From: Bos javanicus | Taxonomy: Eukaryota; Chordata; Mammalia; Artiodactyla; Bovidae | DNA: 64,000 nucleotides | NCBI RefSeq assembly: GCF_032452875.1 | Contig: NC_083870.1 | Coordinates: forward strand, 7,254,001 to 7,318,000 | Direction: 5' to 3' | Shown: positions 32,881 to 41,325 of the stretch, one piece after another | Layout: every line of letters begins with the position of its first letter | Numbering within the stretch: the stretch's first letter is position 1 | Notes under the pieces: generated by a model | What the model saw: the letters and a program-made list of their open reading frames with translations, nothing else | Databases searched by the model: none | Told to the model about the DNA's origin: nothing | Made by a program: the position numbers and the translations under genes

Positions 32881-32919
32881 CACTGAGTTTTTTTTTTTTA
32901 AAAAGGAAGATGTAGGCTA

Positions 32920-33130
32920 TCTTGCATAGAATGGATAGACAACAAGGTCCCCTGTATAACACAGAGAACTCTATTCAAAGTCCTGTGATAAACCATAATA
33001 AAAAAGAATATTTTAACAAGAATATATACACATGTCTAACTGAATTACTTTGCTGTACAAAAGTTAACATGACACTGTGAATCATTAACACTACATTTCA
33101 ATAAAAATAAAACAATAAAAATTTAAAAGG
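32920..33130 (+). mobile_element. L1 3' end
   Basis: atagaatggatagacaacaa, ggtcccctgtataacacaga, ataaaccataataaaaaaga, ttactttgctgtacaaaagt, acatttcaataaaaataaaa, with an A-rich tail. Confidence 0.88.
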
Positions 33131-33171
33131 AAATTGTAGGAGTACAATAGTATGTTCCCATTTTTGTTTTT

Positions 33172-33400
33172 AAAATTAGTACTTGAAATTTATTAAGTGC
33201 TTATGTTCTAGGTACTATGTTAAATATCGACAAAGGTTTTCGATTGAATATTGACTAATAGTCCTATCAGCTATTTAATATTCTCCACTTGAAAACTGGG
33301 GGAAATGAGGCTGAGAGAGGTGTAGTGATTTTTCCTAGTTCAAAAGCCAATGAGAGCTGTGGGGGTCAGGCTGTGAACCCAGAGACTATGCTCTTAGCAT
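33172..33400 (-). repeat. MIR SINE, antisense
   Basis: 'tattaagtgcttatgttcta', 'ggtactatgttaaatatcga', 'aactgggggaaatgaggctg', 'agagaggtgtagtgattttt', 'gtcaggctgtgaacccagag', 'actatgctctta'. Nearly full length. Confidence 0.8.
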
Positions 33401-33405
33401 GTGCA

Positions 33406-33438
<33 letters not shown>

Positions 33439-33570
33439 AGGTCCATGCTCTTAGTGTGTGTGTGTGTGGTCAGGCTGTGAACCCAGAGACCATGCTCTTA
33501 GTGTGTGTGTGTGTGTGTGTGTGTCCATGCTCTTAGCCTGTGTGTGTGTGTGGGTGTGGTGTGGTGTGTG
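33366..33570. repeat. Compound minisatellite from MIR end plus (TG)n
   Basis: The MIR terminal phrase gtcaggctgtgaacccagag + accatgctcttag occurs at 33366-33398 and again at 33469-33501. The shorter piece tccatgctcttag occurs also near 33442 and 33523. Each is followed by a (TG)n run of different length. Confidence 0.9.
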
Positions 33571-33630
33571 ATGTGTTTAAAAACAAAAAGGAGATAAAAA
33601 CAAACACATGAAAAGATGCTCAACATCACT

Positions 33631-33637
33631 CATCATT
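33631..33637. repeat. Left TSD of BovB
   Basis: catcatt, repeated at 34063-34069. Confidence 0.75.
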
Positions 33638-34062
33638 CAGCTCAGTTCAGTGGCTCAGTCATGTCCAACTCTTTGCGACCCCATGAATCGCAGCATGCCA
33701 GGCCTCCCTGTCCATCACCAACTCAAACTCACGTCCATCGAGTCAGTGATGCCATCCAGCCATCTCATCCTCTGTCGTCCCCTTCTCCTCCTGCCCCCAA
33801 TTCCTCCCAGCATCAGGGTCTTTTCCAATGAGTCAACTCTTCGCATGAGGTAGCCAAAGTACTGGAGTTTCAGCCTCAGCATCAGTCCTTCCAATGAATA
33901 CCCAGGGCTGATCTCCTTTAGGATGGACTGGTTGGATCTCCTTGCAGTCCAAGGGACTCTCAAGAGCCTTCTCCAACACCACAGTTCAAAAGCATCAATT
34001 CTTCGGTGCTCAGCTTTCTTCATAATCCAACTCTCACATCCATTCATGACCACTGGAAAAAC
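33638..34062 (-). mobile_element. BovB 3' end inside L1, 425 bp
   Basis: Antisense; its 3' tail is at the left (cagctcagttcagtggctca). Landmarks: gcatgccaggcctccctgtc, ctcatcctctgtcgtcccct, tccaatgagtcaactcttcg, gatctccttgcagtccaagg, catgaccactggaaaaacc. A 123-codon antisense frame (33715-34086) reads the C-terminal BovB protein. Confidence 0.94.
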
Positions 34063-34069
34063 CATCATT
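34063..34069. repeat. Right TSD of BovB
   Basis: catcatt; see 33631-33637. Confidence 0.75.
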
Positions 34070-34878
34070 AGTGAAATGCAAATCAAACCTACCTCACACT
34101 GGTCAGAATGGCCATCATTAAAAAATCTACAAACAATAAATGCTGGAGAGGGTGTGGAGAAAAGGAAACCCTCTTGCAGTGTTGGAGGAAATGTAAATTG
34201 ATATGGCCACTATGGAGAACGGTGTGGAGATTCCTTTAAAAACTAAAAATAGAGCCACCATATGACCCAGCAATCCCACTACTGGACATATACCCTGAAA
34301 AAAGCCATAACTGAAAGAGACGCATGTACACCAATGTTCACTGCAGCACTTTTTACAATAGCCAGGACATGGAAGTAACATAGATGTCCATGAACAGATG
34401 AATGGATAAAGAAGCTGTGGTACATATACACAATGGAACACTCCTAAGCTATAAAAGAGAAAGCATTTGAGTCAGTCCTAATGAGGTGGATGGGCTTATT
34501 GTACAGAGTGAAGTCAGTCAGAAAGAGAAAAACAAATATTGTATATTAACACATGTGCAGGGCATCCAGAAAGATGGTACCAATGAACTTATTTGCAGGA
34601 CAGCAATGGAGATGCAGACACAGAGAACAGTCTTGTGGGCACAGCAAGGGAAGGAGAGAGCAGCAAGGAAACATACACAGAATCAAATGTAACTCGCCGT
34701 GTGACACCGGGAGCTCAACCCAGGGCTCTGTGACAACCTAGAGGGGTGGGATGGGGTGGGAGATGGGAGGGAGGTCCAATGGAGAGGGGAAATATGTATA
34801 TCTGTGGCTGATTCATGTTGATGTATGGCAGAAACCAGCACAATATGGTAAAACAATTACCCTCCAATAAAAAAAAAA

Positions 34879-35314
34879 AATGTTTTAAGGAATTGAAAGC
34901 TTACCCCAAGGGTTAATGGTGGTAACCTCTATAGAGAGAGAGTATACGAGTATGACTTGATCTTTGAAACAATTTGGACTTTTCTTCCCCAGCAAGAGAT
35001 TCTAGTTGTAACTGAAAAAGGAGAAAAATGAAACACAGAAAGAAAACCAGCAGGCCTTCAATGTGAATTCCTATATATGGTAACACCATGCAATAAACCT
35101 AAGTACCACCTCAAAATGTGTTAAAATAGTGTTTAAAGGGTTTAGTCTTTTTGTTTGGGGGGGGGGAGGGTTTGAAAAGAGCCCTGATCAATTTGTTGAG
35201 CCCTGATAAACAAATTCTGGATAATATGACTCATCTGACAAACATATCAAAATGGTGAATTGGAGGAAGGTGGTCAAAGGTAAGATTGACAAACTTCAAC
35301 CCAGTCTATTACAC
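34879..35314. other. No firmly recognised feature
   Basis: Unassigned. A G-rich run stands at 35157-35170. Confidence 0.4.
35157..35170. repeat. Poly-G run
   Basis: Ten G, one A, three G. Confidence 0.9.
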
Positions 35315-35605
35315 TTTGTGTATTATAAGATACACAAGTATTAGGGATGTAGTGTACAATGTGGTGTCTGTAGTTAATACTGCTTTATAATATATAAGAA
35401 AGTTGTTCAGAGAATAAGTTCTAAGAATTCTCTTATAAGGAGAAGTTTTCTCTTGTCTTTCTTCTTTTCTTCTTGCATTTCTTTTTATGGTTTCTCTGAC
35501 AAGATGGATGTTAGCCAAACCTACCATGGTAATCATTTCACAAAATATGTAAATCAAGCCAGCATGCTATATGTATAGACTTACACAGTGATAATGAAAC
35601 TCACT
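35315..35605 (+). mobile_element. Old L1 (L1MA/B-type) 3' UTR
   Basis: 'agggatgtagtgtacaatgt', 'ggtgtctgtagttaatactg', 'agaaagttgttcagagaata', 'gatggatgttagccaaacct', 'ggtaatcatttcacaaaata'. Confidence 0.78.
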
Positions 35606-35698
35606 ATTAGATTCATCATTATGAGTCATAATAGTGACATGTGTCACTTACCTCTCAGTAAAACTGGAAGAAAGTTGAGCTATACCTTCTGATCACGT

Positions 35699-35710
35699 AA
35701 GATAACATAA
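35699..35710. repeat. Left TSD of Bov-tA
   Basis: aagataacataa; partner aagatgacataa at 35917-35928 (11 of 12). Confidence 0.85.
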
Positions 35711-35916
35711 GTGTTAGTTGCTCAGTCTTGCCTGACTCTTTGCGACCCCATGGACTGCCACCCACCAGGCTCCTGTGTCCATGAGGTTTTCCAAGCAAGA
35801 ATACTGGAGTGGGTTGCCATTTCTTTCTCCAGGGGATCTTCCGTGACCCAGGGATTGAACCTGGGTCTCCTGCACTGCAGGCAGATTCTTAACCAACGGG
35901 GCTACAAGGGAAGCCC
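35711..35916 (-). mobile_element. Bov-tA SINE
   Basis: Complete antisense copy: gtgttagttgctcagtcttg, ccatggactgccacccacca, caagaatactggagtgggtt, cagggattgaacctgggtct, gggctacaagggaagccc. TSD fixes both ends. Confidence 0.95.
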
Positions 35917-35928
35917 AAGATGACATAA
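35917..35928. repeat. Right TSD of Bov-tA
   Basis: aagatgacataa; see 35699-35710. Confidence 0.85.
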
Positions 35929-36226
35929 CCATACATGCTGATACTTCACTCAACAGGTGATGTACTTTGGTTCATGTCAGTACAGACAGTGCTATTTGAT
36001 CATTTTAGAAGCTCCTCCACAGTATTTAGTTTAAATGTGGTTTAAAAGCCACAAATTATTCAACCAATCTATCACCGATGTTCAATTAGGTTGTTTCTAA
36101 TTATAATTTATACTGTGTCTCAGTATATTTTCTTTCACAAATATTTTGGGTATTGTCTGAGTTTCTATGGGCTAAATTCCTGGGAGTAGAATTACTGGGC
36201 AAAAAGGGGCAGCACATTTAAAAATC

Positions 36227-36237
36227 TGAGAGCTATT
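36227..36237. repeat. Left TSD of short L1
   Basis: tgagagctatt, identical to 36377-36387. Confidence 0.92.
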
Positions 36238-36376
36238 CAATGTTACATGGCAGCCTGGATGGGAAGTAAGTTTGGTTACATGTATATGTATTGCTAAGTC
36301 CCTTTGCTGTCCACCTTAAAATATCACAACATTGTTAACTGGCTATATTCCAACATCAAATAAAATTTTAAAAAAT
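36238..36376 (+). mobile_element. Ruminant L1, extremely 5'-truncated, 139 bp
   Basis: gttacatggcagcctggatg, gtatatgtattgctaagtcc, ctttgctgtccaccttaaaa, tcacaacattgttaactggc, tatattccaacatcaaataa and an A-rich tail. Same 3' UTR subtype as 63045-63332. Confidence 0.92.
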
Positions 36377-36387
36377 TGAGAGCTATT
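36377..36387. repeat. Right TSD of short L1
   Basis: tgagagctatt; see 36227-36237. Confidence 0.92.
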
Positions 36388-36557
36388 ACCAACAAGCTTC
36401 ACAGAAGGTTGGTCCACTTTGCAATTAGAGCAAATTCCCTATACCTTGGATATATTTGCTATTGTGTAGAGACAACATTCGAGGAATTTTATTTTTCAGA
36501 GATAGCTGACTAGATTTATCTAGCTGTTTTGAGGGGTTTTTTCGCCCTCAAAATATT

Positions 36558-36606
36558 TGAAAGCAGAAGAGCAAGATCTAATATTATCTACATTTAAATA
36601 GTGAAT
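36558..36606 (+). repeat. 49-bp dispersed direct repeat, copy 1
   Basis: Starts tgaaagcagaagagcaagat and ends aaatagtgaat. 48 of 49 positions match the copy at 36970-37018. Confidence 0.95.
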
Positions 36607-36969
36607 CATATCAACTTCTTTTTCTATTTGATCCAATGATTCTGAGAGCATATGTAAAAAAGAATTAAATAACCATATATAAAGTGATGGGAGGCCACAG
36701 GAAAACAACAGGTTTGCTTGATGAGATTGCCAAAGTGTGAGAATTCAGAGCCAAAATGATAATCAACATGCAGGACAACACAGGGAGACCTGGTGAGTTT
36801 CTGTCCAACAGAACTCAGGAATCAAATCAACAGCGGCTCCAGGAATGCTAGATACCACCCAAATGCCTCCGACGTCCAGACCACAACTTATCCACTTTAT
36901 AAATGAGAAAACTAATTTTTCGCAGCTGCGCTCCCATCAGTTTGGTCAGACGCTTAGAAGTATAGGTTC

Positions 36970-37018
36970 TGAAAGCAGAAGAACAAGATCTAATATTATC
37001 TACATTTAAATAGTGAAT
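36970..37018 (+). repeat. 49-bp dispersed direct repeat, copy 2
   Basis: Starts tgaaagcagaagaacaagat; the only difference from copy 1 is a G-to-A at position 14. Flanks do not match. Confidence 0.95.
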
Positions 37019-37707
37019 GTATTCACTCTGGGCATCAGAGTTCTTGGTATGTTGTCTGTCTAACCCCTATTCCCATTCAGATGTTTGCCTTCTGTAACAG
37101 CAACTCAGATCCGTGTAAATTCTAGATGAACAGAAGAGAGGGAGGTAGTTCCGATTTCGTAAGCATCTCATCCCTCACATCCACGTGTAAAAACTGAAGC
37201 TATTTCACTTAACATGTCAATATTTACTCTTTCTCAGGGACACAAGCAGATAAAAGCTGCCTGCTGAAAGGTAAAGTTACAGGCAACATTTTTCTAAGCC
37301 ATCAATCTTTACCTCAAGCAGCAGCATGATCAGAGTAAGTCAAATGAATCACAGAATGGTGCTTAAAACTTAACACTTAGTTATCTTCTGAGAAGAAATT
37401 TCCTAGAGAGCTGAACATTTTCAGGGGCTATCCTCCCTGTAACTCAGCCCTTCCTACCAGGGGCAACAAACCACTCTGAAGGTTACCATCTAACATTATC
37501 TTTAACAGTTATTTAAATTTTTTATCTTTGGTATTTATTTAAAAGAACAATTATTGTGCCCCATCTGTTTCCTTGAAGATGCCAGCAATAGTGACTCTTT
37601 AAAAAGGAAAGGATCTGTGGTGGGAGAAGAGAGAGCAGGTGAAGAGTCACAGCTCTGATCCCTGGCACCTGGGTAAGAGAACTGGAAATGGATCACAGAT
37701 TTTTTAA

Positions 37708-37746
37708 AAAAGAAAAAAAAAAGAGAGAGAGAGACAGACAGACAGA
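37708..37746. repeat. A-rich then (GA)n/(GACA)n simple repeat
   Basis: Runs aaagaaaaaaaaaagagaga then gagagacagacagacagagg. Confidence 0.9.
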
Positions 37747-37869
37747 GGACCAGATTCTGGGGGCTTATGGGGTGAAAGGAAAATAAAAATGGGAGCCTAT
37801 CCAACACCTAAACAAATAATTCTGCAGTTTAAGTCTGACTTCCCCCATCCTCAGAGACAACTGCTACTA

Positions 37870-38100
37870 ACAGTTAAAATTACTAAGCACCTACCACATG
37901 CCAGGAGTAATGGAATACCGGCCCTACTCTGTCATCTATCACAGCAACATAATGAAGAGGGTGTTTTCATCCCCGTCCTACAAGCACAGAGACAGGACTT
38001 GGGAGATGAGGAGCTAATTCAGTGTGAGACCACTGGTAAGTGCTGCAGTCGCGCTTCATGACTGGGTGTCACCGAGTGCCGCTCTCAGCTGTGAAGCACT
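37870..38100 (-). repeat. MIR SINE, antisense
   Basis: 'actaagcacctaccacatgc', 'caggagtaatggaatac', 'agagggtgttttcatccccg', 'gggagatgaggagctaattc', 'agtgtgagaccactggtaag'. The 130-codon frame 38024-38416 starts in its tail and is not a gene. Confidence 0.65.
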
Positions 38101-38784
38101 AACACCCGACTTGCACATGGTGCTGCTGCTGCTGAAGAGGCCTTCCCCTGGGCTCATGGGGTATGTCCGAAGGCTCCAAATGCTGTATGTGAAAGGCTGT
38201 TGTAGGCCAAGTCATCAGCAAGTGCTTTGGAGGGGCAGAGAAGAGAAATTTGAAAGTGGCTGCGAAAGCAGACTGGGATCCACAGTACTCAGAACCACAT
38301 ACATCCTCCTGCAGAGGCAGCACATGGCAGCAACCCCATGGAGGGAACGGATGGGGTTCAAGGGGCAGGCTGGCCTGGACACGCCTAACCACCTGCCCCA
38401 CTGCCTGAAAGGCTAGATTCCAGGAAGAGTAGGAGGCTGGAGTCAGGAGGTCATTCTGTGAACGAAACTGGTCTTAAACTGGTAGTCCTGCTAACTAGCA
38501 AACCACGTGTGATCACCTCCCCCAGAGATGAGCAAGACCTTAATCAGTCCTGAAGATGCTCTCACAGGATTTGCTGGAAAATGACACCTACAGGACCAGG
38601 GTGGTGGTAGGGCAAGAACATCAGTGGGGTAATAGTCACCCCTGTTATCATTATTATGGAATTCTGAGTGTGACCACTGAGGGTACAACCAGAGACGCTT
38701 GGTCTCCAGTGGGTGGGAGAGCTCAAAGCACTGTTGCGGCACTGCATTCATTAGCCTGACATGTGAGGTTGACTGTGTGGCTCC
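38101..38784. other. No recognised feature
   Basis: Frames on both strands (38024-38416 plus, 38099-38401 minus, 38491-38759 both) have no recognisable domain. A (GCT)4 run is at 38121-38133. Confidence 0.4.
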
Positions 38785-38900
38785 ACTTCACAGATAGGGA
38801 AACTGGGGCTCAGTAAAGGGTAAGTGACTTCCCATCAACCCCAAGTGAGAGTTTCAGTCATCAGACTCCCAGACAAAGATTCTTTCTCCTAGAGCAGTGG
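38785..38900 (-). repeat. MIR SINE, antisense
   Basis: 'cttcacagatagggaaactg', 'gggctcagtaaagggtaagt', 'gacttcccatcaacccc', 'tcagactcccagac'. Confidence 0.7.
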
Positions 38901-38994
38901 CTTTCAAGTGTTTAAAGGCTCAGAACAGCTTCAGATGGAATTGTCCCTGGAAACTCAAATTAAGTCAGTCAAAAGTAGAACTCATCTGTCAGAC

Positions 38995-39205
38995 GCAGTG
39001 GTGCAGCCCAGGATCAAGTCCCACATCGGCCACTTACAGTTGTGACGTCTTGAGGAAGTCAGTCTCTCCAAGACTCAGTTTCTTCATGTCTAATGAGGGA
39101 TTATACTGCCTCCCTCACAGTTGTTTATGAGAAATCAATGAGACTATCTAAAGTTCCCCAATGCTTGATCCATGAAGGGCATTATTATTATTGCTGCCAC
39201 TATAT
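38995..39205 (+). repeat. MIR SINE
   Basis: 'ggatcaagtcccacatcggc', 'cacttacagttgtgacgtct', 'ctccaagactcagtttcttc', 'atgtctaatgagggattata', 'ctgcctccctcacagttgtt', 'gaaatcaatgagactatcta'. Confidence 0.75.
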
Positions 39206-39814
39206 CTATGGGTAGGAAGGATGCTTCTCTCATTCAACAGCTGGTACAATGTCATCTCCAATCACGGTCATAAACCAAGCAGCAGAGTAGCCAAAGGTTA
39301 GTTTTAAAAACTGATACCAATCAAATTAGAGAAATATACATAATCGTAAAAAGAAAGAAAAGTGTCCATGTATGTTTAATTATATTCGAGTTAACACAGA
39401 GGCTGTGCCCTTTGCTCTGGCACCAGTGAGTCAGCCACATACACTCACTCTGCATCTTTGGCACCAACAATAATTAGGACATCCATATTCATTCAAACAC
39501 ACTGGTGGCTGACCCAGATGCCAACAACAGATGTGCCGGGGCCAAAATGGGAAGTGGTAGAATACAGTGACAAGAATGCCAACATGTAGTTGGACAAAAG
39601 AGTTTGAATCTTGCTAGATTTGTCCTCCGAGGCTGAGCTGCTTCATCTAAGGAGATGACACGTAGCAGTACCAGCTATACCCATCAAAACGCAACACACA
39701 CCAGGTGAACATGAATGCTTCTCCTCCCCTCTAAGTCGCCAACTTTGGGGCCCCTTCCCTAACCAGCAGGAAAACACCTGATGATAGAGAGTCTCTATAA
39801 ATGCTTACAGTATC
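39206..39814. other. No recognised feature
   Basis: Unassigned DNA. Confidence 0.4.
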
Positions 39815-40064
39815 CACAATAATAATGCTTGTAAATATGCCAAGCCCTCCTTTAAACATGCTATATAATGTTAACTCATTTAATCCTACCATAACCACAA
39901 GATTATAAAGCGCTGTTACCACGCTTTAACATCTACAGCAGAGGAAACCAAGGCACAGAGAAGCTAAGAAACTAGCCCAGGGTCACACAGATAGTAACAG
40001 TAGTGTCAAGATTCGAACCCAGGCTACCTGGTTCCAGAATCAATGTTCTCATAATGCTATTAGT
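39815..40064 (-). repeat. MIR SINE, antisense, nearly complete
   Basis: 'atataatgttaactcattta', 'atcctaccataaccacaaga', 'agaggaaaccaaggcacaga', 'gaagctaagaaactagccca', 'gggtcacacagatagtaaca', 'gattcgaacccaggctacct'. The best-preserved MIR in the window. Confidence 0.9.
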
Positions 40065-40073
40065 ATAATGTTT
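40065..40073. repeat. Left TSD of BovB
   Basis: ataatgttt, repeated at 40797-40805. Confidence 0.88.
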
Positions 40074-40796
40074 CAGTTCAGTCACTTAGTCATGTCCGAC
40101 TCTTTGTGACCCCATGGATTGCAGCACGCCAGGCTTCCCTGTCCTTCACCAACTCCCAGAGCTTGCTCAAACTCATGTCCATCAAGTCAGTGATGCTATC
40201 CAACCATCTCATCCTCTGTCAGCCCACTCTCCTCCCGCCTTCAATTTTTCCCAGCATCGGGGTCTTTTCCAATGAGTCAGTCCTTCGCATCAGGTGACCA
40301 AAGTATTGGAGTTTCAGCTTCAGCATCAGTCCTTCCAATGAATATTCAAGACTGATCTCCTTCAGAATGGACCGGTTTGATCTCCTTGCAGTCCAAGGGA
40401 CTCTCAAGAGTCTTCTCCAACACCACAGTTCAAAAGCATCAATTCTTTGGCGCTCAGCTTTCTTTATGGTCCAACTCTCACATACACACATGACTACTGG
40501 AAAAACAATAGCTTTGACTAGATGGGCCTTTATTGGCAAAGTAATGTCTCTGCTTTTTAACATGCTGTCTAGTTTGGTCATAACTTTTCTTCCAAGGATC
40601 AAGTGTCTTTTAATTTCATGGCTGCAGTCACTATCTGCAGTGATTTTGGAGCCCAAGAAAATAAAATCTGTCACTGTTTCCATTGTTTCTCCATCTATTT
40701 GCCATGAAGTGATGGGACTGGATGCCACAATCTTTGTTTTCTGAATGTTGAGTTTTAAGCCAATTTTTTCACTCTTCTCTTTCACTTTCATCAAGA
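40074..40796 (-). mobile_element. BovB 3' end, 723 bp
   Basis: Antisense, inserted just beside the MIR end. Reads from the BovB 3' tail (cagttcagtcacttagtcat) through the C-terminal coding region to tttcactttcatcaaga. A 9-bp TSD fixes both ends. Least damaged BovB reading frame in the window. Confidence 0.95.
40219..40794 (-). pseudogene. BovB protein, C-terminal part, 191 codons open
   Basis: Open from MKVKEKSEKIGLKLNIQK through ITSWQIDGETMETV, LGSKITADSDCSHEIKR, WTIKKAERQRIDAFELWC and WRRLLRVPWTARRSNRS to SLEKTPMLGKIEGG, then a stop before the last C-terminal block. This is the region after the reverse-transcriptase palm; the catalytic YADD box and the endonuclease are absent because the copy is 5'-truncated. 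It has no promoter of its own and I treat it as dead. Confidence 0.9.
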
Positions 40797-40805
40797 ATAA
40801 TGTTT
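40797..40805. repeat. Right TSD of BovB
   Basis: ataatgttt; see 40065-40073. Confidence 0.88.
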
Positions 40806-40856
40806 ATACCTCTCTTATTGAATATAGAGAGGTGTATGTTTTCTTTTACATTTCAT

Positions 40857-40938
40857 AGTGTCTGACTCTTTGCGACCCCATGGACTGCAGCATGCCAGGC
40901 TTCCCTGTCCATCACCAACTCCTGGAGATTACTCAAAA
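40857..40938 (-). mobile_element. BovB 3' scrap
   Basis: tagtgtctgactctttgcga, ccccatggactgcagcatgc, caggcttccctgtccatcac, caactcctggagattactca. About 80 bp of the extreme 3' region in antisense. Confidence 0.85.
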
Positions 40939-40949
40939 TCCATATATAA

Positions 40950-41118
40950 CTTATAATCAGCCCTCTGTGTCTGCAATTTCTCTGTATCCACCATTCTGTA
41001 TCCACAGTCGCAACCAACCGCACATTGTATATTTACTGTAGCATTTACTACTGAAAAACATCCACATATAAGTGGACGACGGATGCAGTTCAAACTCATG
41101 TTGTTCAAGGGTCAACTT
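40950..41118 (-). mobile_element. Tigger-type (MER2-like) element
   Basis: Starts ataatcagccctctgtgtct, contains gtatccaccattctgtatcc, acagtcgcaaccaaccgca, then acatccacatataagtggac and ends ttgttcaagggtcaactt. The order and both termini are those of short Tigger-derived elements such as MER2. Confidence 0.8.
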
Positions 41119-41164
41119 CTGTCCAGAATTACAAAAGGTTGTCATGCTATCTGCAAGTACACTT

Positions 41165-41325
41165 GTGAGGTTAACAGGACAAATTTAAACATTCCCAGTT
41201 GGCAGATGAATAAATCAAAGCACAAAGGTTAAGTGACCTATCTAAAGTACAGAGTGGGAATCAGGGGCAGGGCTGGGACTAAAATGCACGTCCCAAGAGT
41301 CAAACTGTAGAAGTAAATGGCCCAA
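41165..41325 (-). repeat. MIR SINE, antisense
   Basis: 'cagttggcagatgaataaat', 'aaagcacaaaggttaagtga', 'cctatctaaagtacagagtg', 'ggaatcaggggcagggctgg'. Confidence 0.7.

Larger units (their letters stand above)
33603..34878 (+). mobile_element. Ruminant L1, ORF2 end to 3' tail, split by BovB
   Basis: Left: cacatgaaaagatgctcaac, atcactcatcatt. Right from 34063: catcattagtgaaatgcaaa, tcacactggtcagaatggcc, agagggtgtggagaaaagga, atgacccagcaatcccacta, gatgaatggataaagaagct, then the ruminant 3' UTR gattcatgttgatgtatggc and poly-A. The protein frame is broken. Confidence 0.93.
35960..36440 (-). mobile_element. Old L1 fragment, antisense, split by a 139-bp L1
   Basis: 'attcaaccaatctatcaccg', 'atgttcaattaggttgtttc', 'gctaaattcctgggagtaga', 'attactgggcaaaaagggg', then after the insertion gagagctattaccaac and aaggttggtccactttgc. 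Typical antisense L1M text. Confidence 0.7.
36441..37869. other. Mostly unassigned, with a dispersed duplication
   Basis: No repeat family recognised apart from the 49-bp repeat pair, a small hairpin at 36531-36553 and a purine simple repeat at 37708-37746. Confidence 0.4.

Noticed and set aside
33366..33570. CRISPR-like array of repeated cores and spacers
   Set aside because: The 'spacers' are TG runs and the cores are a MIR end, and this is mammalian DNA. It is a minisatellite.
36530..36553. Rho-independent terminator
   Set aside because: The stem and T-rich loop look like one, but the organism is a mammal and no transcription unit is near.
38024..38416. 130-codon plus-strand frame
   Set aside because: Begins in a MIR tail and is mirrored by a 100-codon minus frame at 38099-38401. 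No motif, no signal peptide.
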